Positions 23,293 through 35,660 of a stretch of 64,000 nt of DNA are shown in pieces. The DNA comes from Hevea brasiliensis (taxonomy: Eukaryota > Streptophyta > Magnoliopsida > Malpighiales > Euphorbiaceae): contig NC_079495.1 in the NCBI RefSeq assembly GCF_030052815.1, positions 44,459,651 through 44,523,650 of the forward strand, written 5' to 3'. A program made the translations under genes and the position numbers. Every line of letters begins with the position of its first letter. Within the stretch, counting starts at the first letter, position 1. A model generated the notes under the pieces. It was not told the DNA's origin. It made no database searches and saw only the letters and a program-made list of their open reading frames with translations.

Positions 23293-26200
23293 TGTGACAC
23301 CCCTTACCCGTGTACAGTATACTCGAGTAAGTAATGCCACACGGTGTACCGGCACACTCTAATATACCTTAATTAATTTATATCATGTCTTTGAATATAA
23401 TTTATGAAACATACTTTATTTAAGCCATTTATCGAAAATATTATTTATTTAAGGTTCCGAAAATTTTAAAGAAAATCCGGCGGAGTACCGGCTAAAAATG
23501 GAGAAAACCGTTCTTCGGAACCTGTTAAAAACACTTCCAATATTTGTATTCCATCATCTCAAACTCCAATATCCAAAATCTCAACATTTTTCAATCATTC
23601 ATTCCTCATATACAAGCGATAAATACATGCTCAAATTTTGCATTCATAGTCATAACTTTCATTATTTACATGAACATCAAAATATATTACATGAGTTCAA
23701 ATACATATGAGAAAGTAAAAATCTGCTACAAAATATCAAAATAACAAAATGACACCTAGTGCCCTACCAATGCACTGCAGGTAGTGAGGTGACACGGACA
23801 GCGAAATCTGCAGGACTGACTCACCTGCTGTGGTCTACTGGGCTCACGATCGGGATCTCCAGTACCTACGCGTGGCAAAAGCAACGCGCTAAGCAATAAT
23901 GCTTAGTGGTGCAATAATATAATAAAAGAAAATAGCAAGAAAATAAATATGTATAGAATGTGTATGTTTTCTTTGTTTGGTATTGGTATATTCATTATTT
24001 CATTAACTTTGTTCACTTTTATTCATTTGGTTGCCCCAAGTAACCTACACTAGACGATCGGATCGATAACGGTAACCGCACCGGGTACCTAGTACCTCGG
24101 GCCGTCACACCATCGGTCACATATGCATCTCCCAGGTGTAATGCAGCTAACAAGTCGTAAATAATATCGTACAAGGCCAAGTCTCAATACAAAGTCGAAT
24201 GGCTAAAAGCCATGAAATCACGTAATGGCATATTGCCATGTGCAATCGCTAATCGAACCCTATTGGCATGCCAAACTATCCAAACCAATCTTGTTAGGTA
24301 TACTAGGGCATATGAAACTTTTAAATTCTTCAATTTGTGAATTTCAAATTTTTAGTGTCACTATTCATCATTGGTCAACAAAAATGTTGACTTTTAGAAT
24401 AAAAATGTGTACATTGACTGTGGCACTCCCAACATACCACATTTGGTGTTTAAAACTTGTTGGCATTAAGTGTTAATACCATTTCAAAGTGTAACTCAAC
24501 ACAAGCAGAATTTTCAGTTTTGGTGAGTCAACTTCACTGCTCCATTGACACTGTTACTGTGGGTATTTGAAGAAATGTAAAACATAAAAGTTGTTCCTTA
24601 TTTTGTCTAGTTGAATTTCCTTTTTTGAATCACTCCATTTGGAGTTTTGTAGCTCCAGATATGACCCAAAAACCCAGGCTGGCCGGATTTGCATTCTGCA
24701 GAAAATACCATATCTACAGAAGGCATGAATAAAGGATCGCCATAGCCATTTGGGTTAGGTTCTGGCCATAATTTGGGGTAGGTTCCTTCATGAAAGTTGT
24801 TTGTCTATGTCTTATTGCTGTAAAAATTTCAGGTCAATTGACCAAATCTACAGTGAGTTATGGCCAAATGAACGATTCATTCATTTGGTCAATTCTGCAG
24901 AACCAGTAGTGGTATCCGGATTGGGGCCAAGTTTTGGTCCTCTTGCTTTGGTCTTTTGGGCATGGTTTCTTCAGCAAAAATGTGCCATTATAAGCCTAGT
25001 TTCATGTCCAATTAGCCAAACTTCAATTGGACTAACACAGCCCAAGTTATGGCAGTGCAAAAGGACTGAATTTTCATCCTATATCTTGTCTAGGGCGATT
25101 TCACCTTGACTTTGCCATACCATTTTTAAGTTCAAATTGTGGCCAACATACCTCAAATGGTCACTTATTGACCATTAGAGTGTTCTTTAATAGGTTGGTC
25201 AGCCAAGTCAATTTTTCATGCCTCAAAACCCTAATGTCCAATGCAATTTACCCATAAACCTCAATTAGCACCCTAGTTCAACATCTATGTAGATATATAA
25301 CTTAAACACAATCTCCAACTCATGCTAAGTCCATTAAAAACATTCAAAACCATTCCTCTATTAGGGCTGCCGAATTCTTTGGTGGAGATACACATGAATT
25401 TGTTTCATTATTTCATAATTTCTAATTCATTACAAGCATAAATCATGGAATTAATGAGTTTTAACTACATATATGCACTAACCTTGTTGGATGCCAATCC
25501 AAGCTTGAGAAAGCTTCACTTTCTTTCTTCTTCTTGGCTGCCAAAAGATTATGCAAGGTGCTAGGACAAATTTTAGTAAAAGGAAACTAGGGTTTTAGGG
25601 TGAAATGAAGGAGGGAATTGAAGGTTTGAAGTGAACATCAATGGAGGAGGGTTCTAGTGTGTTTCGGCTGGTTTGTTTTGGGGAAAATGGCTGCTGCAAT
25701 TTTTGCCAATTTGGTCTTCTCTTATCTCTTTTAATAGTTATTCAAATAATAGTTTAATTTTGATTGGTCATTGTTTTATTAATGACATCACCATGATGTC
25801 ATAAATACCTTTTTTCCTCATTTTCTTTTCTTTCCTCTACTACTCATTTTCAATTTAATTTCTAGTAATGTTTATTCATATTTTATGTCATATTAATTAT
25901 TTACTCAACTGGACAAGTCGGCCAAAAATCACCTCTGAAGGCGAAATGACCAAAATGCCCTCCGTTTGGCTTAACGGGTCAAAATTGTCTGTACCGATTG
26001 AAAATTTTTTCTAAGTATTTTCTTGGCATTCTAATGCCATGGGAACCTCAATAACTCTTCTCTGGAGTCTTAAAAATTATTTTATAATTTTTCCCCTGGG
26101 TATAGGGCTCCTCGTTGCGAGAACCGCAACTTACCTCTGGTTACCCATCGCTTGGGCACCGGCTCGTTTGACTTGGTTGTGTTTTATTCCTAAAATTTTT

Positions 26201-26344
26201 ACTAAATTTTTCTTATTAATATTTGAGTTAATTATGGTTCCTGACTTTAGTTTAAATATTTTTCCGGACATTCTAGCTGTCCAGGCCGACACCTGGCCAC
26301 CGAATAAAGAGGATGTACGGAGTGGTTATCTGGAGGGTGTTACA
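23293..26344 (-). mobile_element. T2 3' LTR (complete)
   Basis: On the minus strand it starts TGTAACACCC at 26344 and ends GGGTAAGGGGTGTCACA at 23293, 3052 bp. It carries hairpin 1 (CTAAGCA/TGCTTAG, 23889-23906), hairpin 2 (25005-25031, with one substitution in an arm) and the TGACCAAAATGCCC box near 25945. Short frames on the plus strand here recur at 31329-32900 only because they lie in the other LTR. Confidence 0.9.
23889..23906 (-). other. LTR hairpin 1, T2 3' LTR copy
   Basis: CTAAGCA and TGCTTAG around ATAA, next to GTGGTGC (element strand GCACCAC). The second T2 copy is at 31721-31738. Confidence 0.6.
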
Positions 26345-26355
26345 ACTCTTCCTCC
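26345..26355 (-). other. T2 polypurine tract
   Basis: On the minus strand GGAGGAAGAGT directly precedes the LTR start TGTAACACCC. This is the expected plus-strand primer position. Confidence 0.75.
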
Positions 26356-26358
26356 AAT

Positions 26359-26890
26359 TTAAATTTCGTCCTCGAAATTTACCGATGCAAACAGCTGAGG
26401 GAACTGTTGCCTCATCGTCTCTTCACTTTCCCAAGTTGCCTCCTCGGTGTTGTGGTGCCTCCATAGCACTTTCACCAATGGAATTTGCTTGTTTCTCAAC
26501 TCTTTCACTTCCCGAGCCAAGATCCGTAGAGGTTCTTCTTCGTATGTCAAATCCGTCTGAATTTCAATTTCTTCTCCGAGATGACATGTGAAGGATCCGA
26601 GCGGTATCTTCCGAGCATGGATACATGGAACACATTGTGGATCTTGTCCACTGTGGTAAAGCTAGCCTATAGGCCACTGGACCCACACGTTCAATGACTT
26701 CATATGGGCCAATGAACCTAGGGCTTAACTTACCTTTCCTTCCAAACCTCAATACTTTCCTCCATGGTGACACCTTGAGGAACACTTTGTCGCCAACCCC
26801 ATATTCTATTTCTTTTCTCTTCAGGTCGGCATAAGATTTCTGTCTGTCTGAGGCAACTTTGAGATTGGCTTTGATTGATTTTACCTTCTC
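26359..26890 (-). pseudogene. T2 integrase C-terminus: GPY/F module and chromodomain
   Basis: The piece at 26564-26785 reads FLKVSPWRKVLRFGRKGKLS then FIGPYEV, the GPY/F module. A break follows at an altered CAG/CTG-rich site, and 26359-26550 reads LRNKQIPLVKVLWRHHNTEE then ATWESEETMRQQFPQLF, the chromodomain tail typical of Tekay/Del elements. In known chromoviruses this domain directs integration toward modified histones. The C-terminal codons NFEDEI form the AAATTTCG/CGAAATTT palindrome at 26361-26380. Confidence 0.8.
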
Positions 26891-27925
26891 CTCACTGTTT
26901 CATCAGTCCGGCCCTACCGCTTTTCTTCGCCTAATTCACCAAAGACACCGAGTTCTACATTTTCTCCCATACAGCGCTTCATACGGGGCCATTTGAATAC
27001 TAGCTTGGTAGCTATTGTTGTATGCAAATTCTGCCAGTGGGAGGTATCTATCCCAACTTCCCTCAAACTCAATAACACAACTCCTCAGCATATCCTCAAG
27101 GACCTGACATATATTTCACGTTATTGTTATCATTTCAATTCAATATTTGTATCAATTTCATTGGTTTCAATTGTTTACCCGGATTACTCTTTCGGATTGC
27201 CCATCCGTCTGAGGATGGAAAGCTGTGCTGAAATGGAGTTGTGTACCCAAGGATTCATGCAACTTCTTCCAAAATCTCGATGTAAATCTTGGGTCTCGAT
27301 CAGATATGATGGAAAGTGGAATTCCATGCAGCCTAACTATCTCACTGATATACAATTCTGCTAACCTCTCTAGTGAGTAGTCAGTCCTAACTGGCAGAAA
27401 GTCAATCTATCAATTATCACCCATGCTGCATCATGTTTCTTCCGGGTGAGAGGTAGCCCACTTACAAAATCCATGGTGACCCGATCCCATTTCCATTCAG
27501 GTATGCGATAGGTCAGAGCAAACCTGATGGAACTTGATGTTCTGCTTTGACTTGTTGATATGTCAAGCATTTAGTCACATAGTCAGCTATGTCCTTCTTC
27601 ATACCAGGCCACCAATACTAGAGCTTCAGATCATGATACATCTTTGTACTTCCTGGGTGCATAGCATATACACTGGTGTGTGCCTCTTTTAGAATACTAG
27701 CTTTCAATTCCCCATTATCTGGTACACACAGTCTTCCTTTGTAGTGCAGACACCCATCTGCTTTCACCTCATAGTCAGCTGCTTTTCCCTCTGGGAGTTT
27801 GCTCATAATAGCCAGTAACTTTTCATCTACTTTTTGCCCATCTAAAATCTGCTGTAGCAAGTTTGGCCTCACTTGCAACTCAGCCAAAATAGCTCCATCT
27901 CGAATCAAAGATACGGGCATTCAAT
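26891..27925 (-). pseudogene. T2 integrase
   Basis: N-terminal part at 27618-27920 with the first zinc-finger residues (AHTSVYAMHPGSTKMYHDLK), then KCLTY at about 27560 where the family has CLTC, so one zinc-binding Cys is lost (G-to-A). Catalytic-core pieces: TMDFVSGLP (about 27470), SIISDRDPRFTSRFW (about 27300) and [11 protein letters not shown] (about 27190), together giving the D-D-E set. The frame breaks several times between these pieces. It would insert the cDNA into the genome; as read it is non-functional. Confidence 0.8.
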
Positions 27926-28019
27926 GATCTCAAAGTCGTGATGGATTTTTCGCTCAAAGCATCAAGAACTACATTTGCCTTCCTAGGATGGTAGTCGATT
28001 ATACAATCATAATCCTTCA

Positions 28020-28300
28020 GAACTCAATCCATCGCCTCGTCTAAGGTTGAGCTCCTTCAGGTTGGCAAATATTTGTGCTCTTGTGGTTTGTGTAAATGTA
28101 GCACTTTTCACCATACAAGTAATGCCTCCATATCTTCAAGCATAAGATAATTGCCGCAAGCTCTAGATCATGGGTAGGGTAGTTCTGCTCATGTGGCCTT
28201 AATCGCTGGAAGCATAGGTGATCACTTTCCTCTTGCATCAATACACACCCTAACCCATTATGAGAGGCATCACGTAGACCACAAAGTCCTTTCTCGACAC
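28020..28300 (-). pseudogene. T2 RNase H
   Basis: Readable as [20 protein letters not shown] then [13 protein letters not shown], followed by NHKS where the family has DHKSL. Frame loss after this coincides with changes at CAG/CTG sites relative to the T1 copy (for example GACAGAGG to GACGAGG). It would degrade the RNA strand during reverse transcription. Confidence 0.75.
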
Positions 28301-29180
28301 CGGTGTTAGCACACCGGTGCCTCTGTTAACATAGCCTTCAACTTCTCAAAATTGGTCTGACACTTGTCATTCCAGTCAAATCTGACATTCTTGTGTAACA
28401 ACTAGCTCATAGGAGCAGCTATTAGGCAAAATCCCTTTACAAATCTCTCAGTAATACCCAGCTAGCCCCAAGAAGCTTCGACCTCGCTTGTGTTTCTGGG
28501 AGGCTTCCATTCCATCACTGCTTCTATCTTCTTGGGATCCACCCTAATCCCATCAGCTGACACTATGTGTCCAAGGAATGCAATCTCATTCAGCCAAAAG
28601 TCACACTTGGACAACTTAGCATACAGCTTATTTTCCCGCAGGGTTTGCAGAACAATCCTCAAATGTTCATCATGTTCTTCCCTGGTCTTGGAGTACAGCA
28701 AAATATCATCAATAAAAACCACTACGAACTGATCCAGGTATGGATGGAAGATATGGTTCATAAGGTCCATGAATGCCGCTGGTGCATTTGTTAGGCCAAA
28801 GGGCATCACCAGGAACTCATAATGCCCGTATCGGGTCCTGAATGCAGTCTTGGGCACATCTACATCCTTCACCCTCAACTGATGATACTCGATCCGAGAT
28901 CAATCTTAGAAAATACTCGCTTCCTTCAACCGATCAAACAGATCATCAATTCTAGGCAACGGATATTTGTTCTTAATCGTCACTTTATTCAACCGGGTAA
29001 TCAATGCATAGCCTCAAAGTCCCATCCTTCTTTTTCACAAACAAAGACCGAGCTCCCCATGGTGACACAGGGGCGTATGAACCCCTTATCCAAAGAACTC
29101 TTGTAATCGAAGTTTTCAACTCCTCAATTCAGTGGGTGCCATCCTATAAGGAGCAATGGAAATGGGTGTCTGTACAGCAG
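28301..29180 (-). pseudogene. T2 reverse transcriptase
   Basis: The N-terminal motif VSPWGA...[16 protein letters not shown] is readable at about 29070-28990, after which the frame breaks where a CGGCAG is read as CCGG. The finger/palm part at 28462-28878 is continuous: [45 protein letters not shown] (catalytic Asp pair present) and [10 protein letters not shown]. The KIDLRSGYHQ segment is scrambled at CTGG. This is a recent copy whose breaks may be partly technical. Confidence 0.85.
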
Positions 29181-29453
29181 TTGTCTCAATAGCAAATTCA
29201 ACTTTCCTTTCGGTGGCAAACTAGGCAACTCTTCAAGAAATACCTGGGAAGTCTTTTCTGGGTATGTCACTCAAGTTTGGCTTAGCTCGCCTAGTATCCA
29301 CCACATGTGCTAGGTAGGCTTCACCTCTTTTCTCATCATTCTTCTTGCAATCGTGGCTGAGATGACATTGGACAAGAAATCATTCCTTTCCCCACAACCG
29401 TGATCTCATTACCCTCAAAGTTTTTAGAGAAATTCTCTTCAATTTGCAATCAA

Positions 29454-29830
29454 CTATTGCTCGATGACGTGACAACCACCCATTCCCAATATCACGCCAA
29501 ACTCATGGAAGGGCAACTCAATTAGGTCCGCCAAGAATTCATACCGAATCCTTAGCGGGTAACTCTTGTATACTTTGTTCACCACTACACTGTGGCCTAA
29601 TGGATTAGTGACCAGAATGTCTTGGTCACTCTCCCCTACCAGTATCCCCCTTTCTACGGGTAGATTGATGCAGATGTATGAATGAGTGGATCCTGGATCC
29701 ACCAATGCATGCACAGGTGTAGTGTAGAGGGACAACGTACCCCTGATGACGTCCGGGGCATCTTGCTCCTCCTGAGCTCTCAGGGCATAATTTCTTGCTG
29801 GTGGTCTGCTGCCAGGCCTCTCTGCTGGCT
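29454..29830 (-). pseudogene. T2 protease
   Basis: Reads YALRAQEEQDAPDVIRGTLS, then HALVDPGSTHSY with the catalytic Asp at about 29699, then DILVTNPLGHSVVVNKVY and LADLIELPFHEFGVILGM. The frame is lost after ILGM, where the family continues DWL. Confidence 0.8.
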
Positions 29831-30994
29831 CAGATGCAGGCCTCTGTGATGGTCCAACAGCCTCAGATTTACCAGATTTTCTACCTGTGCAGGAGCAGGT
29901 CTGTCTGCTTGTGTTGGAGCAGTTGTAATGGTTCTGCGTGGACAATTTCTCAGCTGATGATCTGTCGACCCACATCTCAAGCAGGCACCAGTTACTCTCC
30001 AACACTCCCCCTTGTGCCATTTAAGGCAGTGTGGACATGCAGAAGATGTTGGGGCTGGTCCCCTGAACCCCATCCTCGGAGAGAGCGCCACCGATTGTGT
30101 GGACCGACCTCTCCTAGGGGTGAACGTGGCTCGGCCCTTGAGACCGACCACGACCACGTGGTCGTGAACTCTGTGCAGGAGGACCCTTAAACTTCTTCCC
30201 AAATCCAGGAGCGGAATTAGACTGACCTGGTCCCCTCTTCTGCTGTCTATCCCTTCTGGTCTGTTCACTAATTCTTACTTTTTCAACTCTTATTGCAGCT
30301 TCCACTAGCTTGCTAAATTCTGTGATTCCCAAGGCAGTGAGCTGTATCTTGATATTGTCATTCAGTCCCTCTTCAAATCTCTTGCACCTTTCAGCTTCAT
30401 TAGGGACTATCTCCCTTCCGTAGCGGCTTAATCGGACAAATTCCTTCTCGTATTCAGCCACTGACCACTGCCTCTGCCTCAGATTAATGAACTCTCTCCT
30501 TCTCTCTTCCAGGTATACAGTACCCACATACTTCTTCTTGAATTCGGAGAGGAAAAAGTCCCAAGTTACTGACTTATGATCGCACTTCACTGGACACAGT
30601 GTCCCACCACTCATATGCATCATCTTGCAGCAAAGAGATGGCAGCTTTCAGGTTTTGCTCTGGAGTGCAGTGGAGTTGTTTTAGGACTCTGCCTGTTCTG
30701 TTCAACCAATTCTCGGCTGCAATAGAGTCATCTTCTCTCTTGCCATAGAAGTCCACAGCTCCAAACTTCCTTAGCCTTTCAGTGTGATTTACTGTGGAGC
30801 CGGTGGTGGTGGTGGTGCAGCATTACCCGGCCATTTGTCCAAGAAGTTGGCCATTTGTTGGAACATGGCTCGTGGAGGCCGAGCAGCTCGCTTGAGTGGC
30901 GGAGCGCATTCTCTCATGCCCCGGCCTCAGCTGCTGCAGGTGGAGCATGACTCTCCACTTCCTCCTCAACGGCTCTCTGAGATGAAGGATCCAT
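29831..30994 (-). pseudogene. T2 gag
   Basis: An ATG at 30994 begins MDPSSQRAVEEEVESHAPPA. Downstream pieces in shifting frames carry the capsid core (AENWLNRTGRVLKQLHCTPE; DDAYEWWDTV; WDFFLSEFKKKYVG; SVAEYEKEFVRLSRYG; ERCKRFEEGL) and a Cys-His region CPHCLKWHKGEC...CLRCGSTDHQLRNCP near 30010-29930. Frame shifts occur near 30880, 30600 and 30200. The family is clear, and the protein is not intact as read. Confidence 0.8.
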
Positions 30995-31104
30995 ATCCTA
31001 TTCAAAATAAGAAAGATAAACAGATCTGCATTAGTGTCACATCGACTCTTACGAATGCAATGCATGGTATGGACTCAATCTAGGCCCAGAAACGCCTAAA
31101 CCGT

Positions 31105-31116
31105 GCTCTGATACCA
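31105..31116 (-). other. T2 primer-binding site
   Basis: GCTCTGATACCA on the plus strand, that is TGGTATCAGAGC in element orientation, 5 bases from the LTR end at 31122. Confidence 0.85.
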
Positions 31117-31121
31117 CTAAA

Positions 31122-33985
31122 TGTGACACCCCTTACCCGTGTACAGTATACCCGAGTAAGTAATGCCACACTGCAAATTACGGCACACTCTAATATACCT
31201 TAATTAATTTATATCATGTCTTTGAATATAATTTATGAAACATACTTTATTTAAGCCATTTATCGAAAATATTATTTATTTAAGATTCCGAAAATTTTAA
31301 AGAAAATCCGGCGGAGTACCGGCTAAAAATGGAGAAAACCGTTCTTCGGAACCTGTTAAAAACACTTCCAATATTTGTATTCCATCATCTCAAACTCCAA
31401 TATCCAAAATCTCAACATTTTTCAATCATTCATTCCTCATATACAAGCGATAAATACATGCTCAAATTTTGCATTCATAGTCATAACTTTCATTATTTAC
31501 ATGAACATCAAAATATATTACATGAGTTCAAATACATATGAGAAAGTAAAAATCTGCTACAAAATATCAAAATGACAAAATGACACCTAGTGCCCTACCA
31601 ATGCAATCGCAGTAGTGAGGTGACACGGACATCGAAAGCTCGCAGACGGACTCACCTACCTGTGGTCTACTGGGCTCACGATCGGGATCTCCAGTACCTA
31701 CGTGTGGCAAAAGCAACGCGCTAAGCAATAATGCTTAGTGGTGCAATAATATAATAAAAGAAAATAGCAAGAAAATAAATATGTATAGAATGTGTATGTT
31801 TTCTTTGTTTGGTATTGGTATATTCATTATTTCATTAACTTTGTTCACTTTTATTCATTTGGTTGCCCCAAGTAACCTACACTAGACGCATCGATCGATA
31901 ACGGTAACCGCACCGGGTACCTAGTACCTCGGGCCGTCACACCATCGGTCACATATGCATCTCCCGGTGTGCATGTAATGGCTAACAAGTCGTAAATAAT
32001 ATCGTACAAGGCCAAGTCTCAATACAAAGTCGAATGGCTAAAAGCCATGAAATCACAGAATGGCATATTGCCATGTGCACATCGCTAATCGAACCCTATT
32101 GTCATGCCAAACTATCCAAACCAATCTTGTTAGGTATACTAGGGCATTTGAAACTTTTAAATTCTTCAATTTGTGAATTTCAAATTTTTAGTGTCACTAT
32201 TCATCATTGGTCAACAAAAATGTTGACTTTTAGAATAAAAATGTGTACATTGACTGTGGCACTCCCAACATACCACATTTGGTGTTTAAAACTTGTTGGC
32301 ATTAAGTGTTAATACCATTTCAAAGTGTAACTCAACACAAGCAGAATTTTCAGTTTTGGTGAGTCAAATTCACTGTTCCATTGGACACTGTTACTGTGGG
32401 AATTTGAAGAAATGTAAAACATAAAAGTTGTTCCTTATTTTGTCTAGTTGAATTTCCTTTTTTGAATCACTCCATTTGGAGTTTTGTAGCTCCAGATATG
32501 ACCCAAAAACCCAGGCTGGCCGGATTTGCATTCTGCAGAAAATACCATATCTACAGTAGCATGAACAGTGACTGCCATAGCCATTTGGGTTAGGTTCTGG
32601 CCATAATTTGGGGTAGGTTCCTTCATGAAAGTTGTTTGTCTATGTCTTATTGCTGTAAAAATTTCAGGTCAATTGACCAAATCTACAGTGAGTTATGGCC
32701 AAATGAACAGTTACTGTTCATTTGGTCAATTCTGCAGAACCAGCTGCAGGGTATCCGGATTGGGGCCAAGTTTTGGTCCTCTTGCTTTGGTCTTTTGGGC
32801 ATGGTTTCTTCAGCAAAAATGTGCCATTATAAGCCTAGTTTCATGTCCAATTGGCCAAACTTCAATTGGACTAACACAGCCCAAGTTATGGCAGTGCAAA
32901 AGGACTGAATTTTCAGTCCCTATGCTGCTGTCCTAGGGCAGATTTCACCTTGACTTTGCCATACCATTTTTAAGTTCAAATTGTGGCCAACATACCTCAA
33001 ATGGTCACTTATTGACCATTAGAGTGTTCTTTAATAGGTTGGTCAGCCAAGTCAATTTTTCATGCCTCAAAACCCTAATGTCCAATGCAATTTACCCATA
33101 AACCTCAATTAGCACCCTAGTTCAACATCTATGTAGATATATAACTTAAACACAATCTCCAACTCATGCTAAGTCCATTAAAAACATTCAAAACCATTCC
33201 TCTATTAGGGCTGCCGAATTCTTTGGTGGAGATACACATGAATTTGTTTCATTATTTCATAATTTCTAATTCATTACAAGCATAAATCATGGAATTAATG
33301 AGTTTTAACTACATATATGCACTAACCTTGTTGGATGCCAATCCAAGCTTGAGAAAGCTTCACTTTCTTTCTTCTTCTTGGCTGCCAAAAGATTATGCAA
33401 GGTGCTAGGACAAATTTTAGTGAAAGGAAACTAGGGTTTTAGGGTGAAATGAAGGAGGGAATTGAAGGTTTGAAGTGAACATCAATGGAGGAGGGTTCTA
33501 GTGTGTTTCGGCTGGTTTGTTTTGGGGAGGATGGCTGCTGCAATTTTTGCCAATTTGGTCTTCTCTTATCTCTTTTAATAGTTAGTCAAATAATAGTTTA
33601 ATTTTGATTGGTCATTGTTTTCTTAATGACATCACCATGATGTCATAAATACCTTTTTTCCTCATTTTCTTTTCTTTCCTCTACTACTCATTTTCAATTT
33701 AATTTCTAGTAATGTTTATTCATATTTTATGTCATATTAATTATTTACTCAACTGGACAAGTCGGCCAAAAATCACCTCTGAAGGCGAAATGACCAAAAT
33801 GCCCTCCGTTTGGCTTAACGGGTCAAAATTGTCTGTACCGATTGAAAATTTTTTCTAAGTATTTTCTTGGCATTCTAATGCCATGGGAACCTCAATAACT
33901 CTTCTCTGGAGTCCCAAAAATTATTTTATAATTTTTCCCCCGGGTATAGGGCTCCTCGTTGAGAGAACCGCAACTTACCTCTGGT
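31122..33985 (-). mobile_element. T2 5' LTR, truncated at its start
   Basis: Direct repeat of 23293-26141. The first about 203 bp of the LTR (element orientation) and the target duplication are missing. The sequence passes from ...ACCTCTGGT straight into T1 protease (AAGAATGTATAGG). Its promoter-proximal start is therefore lost. A clean hairpin 2 lies at 32845-32871 (GTCCAATTGG and CAATTGGAC). Confidence 0.9.
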
Positions 33986-33986
33986 A

Positions 33987-34460
33987 AGAATGTATAGGGA
34001 TTGTCCTTTGGTGATCCAAGGACATATTTTTCTGTCTGATCTCATTGAAATACCCTTCAGAGATTATGATATCATCTTGGGCATGGATTGGTTAGCCAGG
34101 CATCACGCCATGATTGACTGTAGACTGAAGATAGTCACTTTTGGTATCCCTCAGTATAGTGAAGTGGTAATACACGGGGAGAGGCAGCTATTGCCATCAA
34201 ACATCATTTCAGCTATACTAACCAGAAAAATGATCAGAAAAGGGTGTCAAGCATACTTGGCACATGTGGTAGACACCCAAGTGGGGAGTCCAGCATTGAG
34301 GGACATCCCTACAGTAGATGACTTTCCAGATGTGTTTCCTGATGAATTGCCAGGATTACCTCCAGAAAGAGAGATGCAGTTTGAAATTAATGTTATGCCT
34401 GGTGTGGATCTAATCTCCATAACACCATACAGAATGGCACCAGTAGAGTTGAAGAGTTAA
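33987..34460 (+). pseudogene. T1 protease, C-terminal half, and linker to RT
   Basis: RMYRDCPLVIQGHIFLSDLI, then DYDIILGMDWLARHHAMIDC, the C-terminal flap and core of the protease. The linker follows ([20 protein letters not shown] and [10 protein letters not shown]). A one-base deletion near 34453 shifts the frame at the junction with RT. It joins the N-terminal half at 23292 in phase. Confidence 0.85.
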
Positions 34461-34468
34461 AGGTACGA

Positions 34469-35240
34469 TTGCAAGAACTACTTGAAAAGGGCTTCATCCA
34501 CCCTAGTGTGTCACCTTGGGGAGCGCCAGTATTGTTTGTTAAGAAGAAAGATGGCACCCTCCGCTTATGTATTGACTACCGGCAGTTGAATAAGGTGATA
34601 ATAAAGAACAGATATCCATTGCCTCGCATTGATGATCTGTTTGATCAGTTGAAGGGTGCAGCTGTATTCTCCAAAATTAATTTGCGATCTGGTTATTATC
34701 AGTTGAAAGTGCAAGAGCAGAGTATTCCAAAGACTGCTTTCAGAACTCGATATGGCCACTATGAGTTTTTGGTAATGCCATTCGGGTTAACTAATGCTCC
34801 AGCTACTTTTATGGATATGATGAACACTATCTTCAGACCATATCTCGACCAATTTGTGGTGGTGTCTATTGATGATATTTTGATATATTCGAGGAATGCA
34901 GAGGAGCATGACAGACATCTGCGGATTATACTACAGACTTTAAGGGAGAAACAACTATACGTCAAATTGTCGAAATGTGAATTTTGGCTGAAAGAAATCT
35001 CCTTCTTGGGACATGTTGTGTCAACTGAAGGGATTAAGGTAAATTCCAGCAAGGTAAAAACTATCCTTAATTGGAGGCTGCCTGGGAATATCATAGAAAT
35101 TCATAGTTTTCTGGGTTTAACTAGTTATTACCATCGGTTTGTGAAAGGATTTTCTATGTTAGCTTCTCCACTGACCAAGCTACTTCGGAAAGATGTAAAA
35201 TTTCAGTGGACAGATAAATGCCAGCAGAGTTTTGATGAGT
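34469..35240 (+). pseudogene. T1 reverse transcriptase
   Basis: One open frame: [124 protein letters not shown]. The catalytic Asp of the family motif KIDLRSGYHQ is Asn here (AAT at 34679-34681), and H is Y two residues before Q. The SIDD motif keeps both Asp but has S in place of the usual F. It would copy element RNA to DNA; loss of the first catalytic Asp makes it almost certainly inactive. Confidence 0.9.
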
Positions 35241-35660
35241 TGAAGAGGTGTTTGACTGAAGCTCCAGTCCTTACTTTACCTACACCGGGTAAAGAATACA
35301 CAGTTTATAGTGATGCTTCTCTCAATGAGTTAGGCTGTGTACTGATGTAAGATCGGAATGTCATTGCTTATGCATCACGCCAGCTGAAATCGCATGAGAG
35401 GAACTACCCAACACATGATTTGGAGCTTGTAGCTATTATTTTTGCTCTGAAGATTTGGAGACACTATTTGTATGGGGAGAAATGCTACATTTACACAGAT
35501 TACAAGAGCTTGAAGTACTTGGGCACCCAGAAGGAATTGAATTTGAGGCAGAGGAGATGGTTTGAACTAATTAAAGACTATGATTGCTTAATAGACTATC
35601 AGCCAGGGAAAACAAATGTGGTGGCTGATGCCTTAAGTCGTAAGACTATGGCAAGTCTCA
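35241..35660 (+). pseudogene. T1 RNase H
   Basis: Same frame as RT. Motifs: YTVYSDAS (first acidic residue, about 35305), [20 protein letters not shown] then LELVAII (Glu), YIYTDYKSL (Asp; the family has DHKSL), and [10 protein letters not shown] at the end. One stop (TAA at 35348) interrupts VLM-DRNV where the family has Gln. The CAA-to-TAA change fits deamination. Confidence 0.85.

Larger units (their letters stand above)
23293..33985 (-). mobile_element. T2: younger Ty3/gypsy Tekay/Del chromovirus inserted in the T1 protease
   Basis: In minus orientation: 5' LTR (31122-33985, lacking its first about 203 bp), primer site, gag, protease, RT, RNase H, integrase, GPY/F, chromodomain, polypurine tract, 3' LTR (23293-26344). 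The two LTRs are nearly identical over long stretches, so insertion is recent. Most differences between them sit at CAG or CTG trinucleotides. Host sequence before insertion reads ...GTTAAT|AGAATG...; the left 5-mer is TTAAT, and its right copy was lost with the LTR end. Its internal frameshifts also cluster at CAG/CTG sites and may be sequence errors. Confidence 0.9.

Noticed and set aside
35348..35350. Programmed stop readthrough in pol
   Set aside because: The stop sits between RT and RNase H motifs where relatives have Gln, and other simple C-to-T stops surround it; decay explains it.
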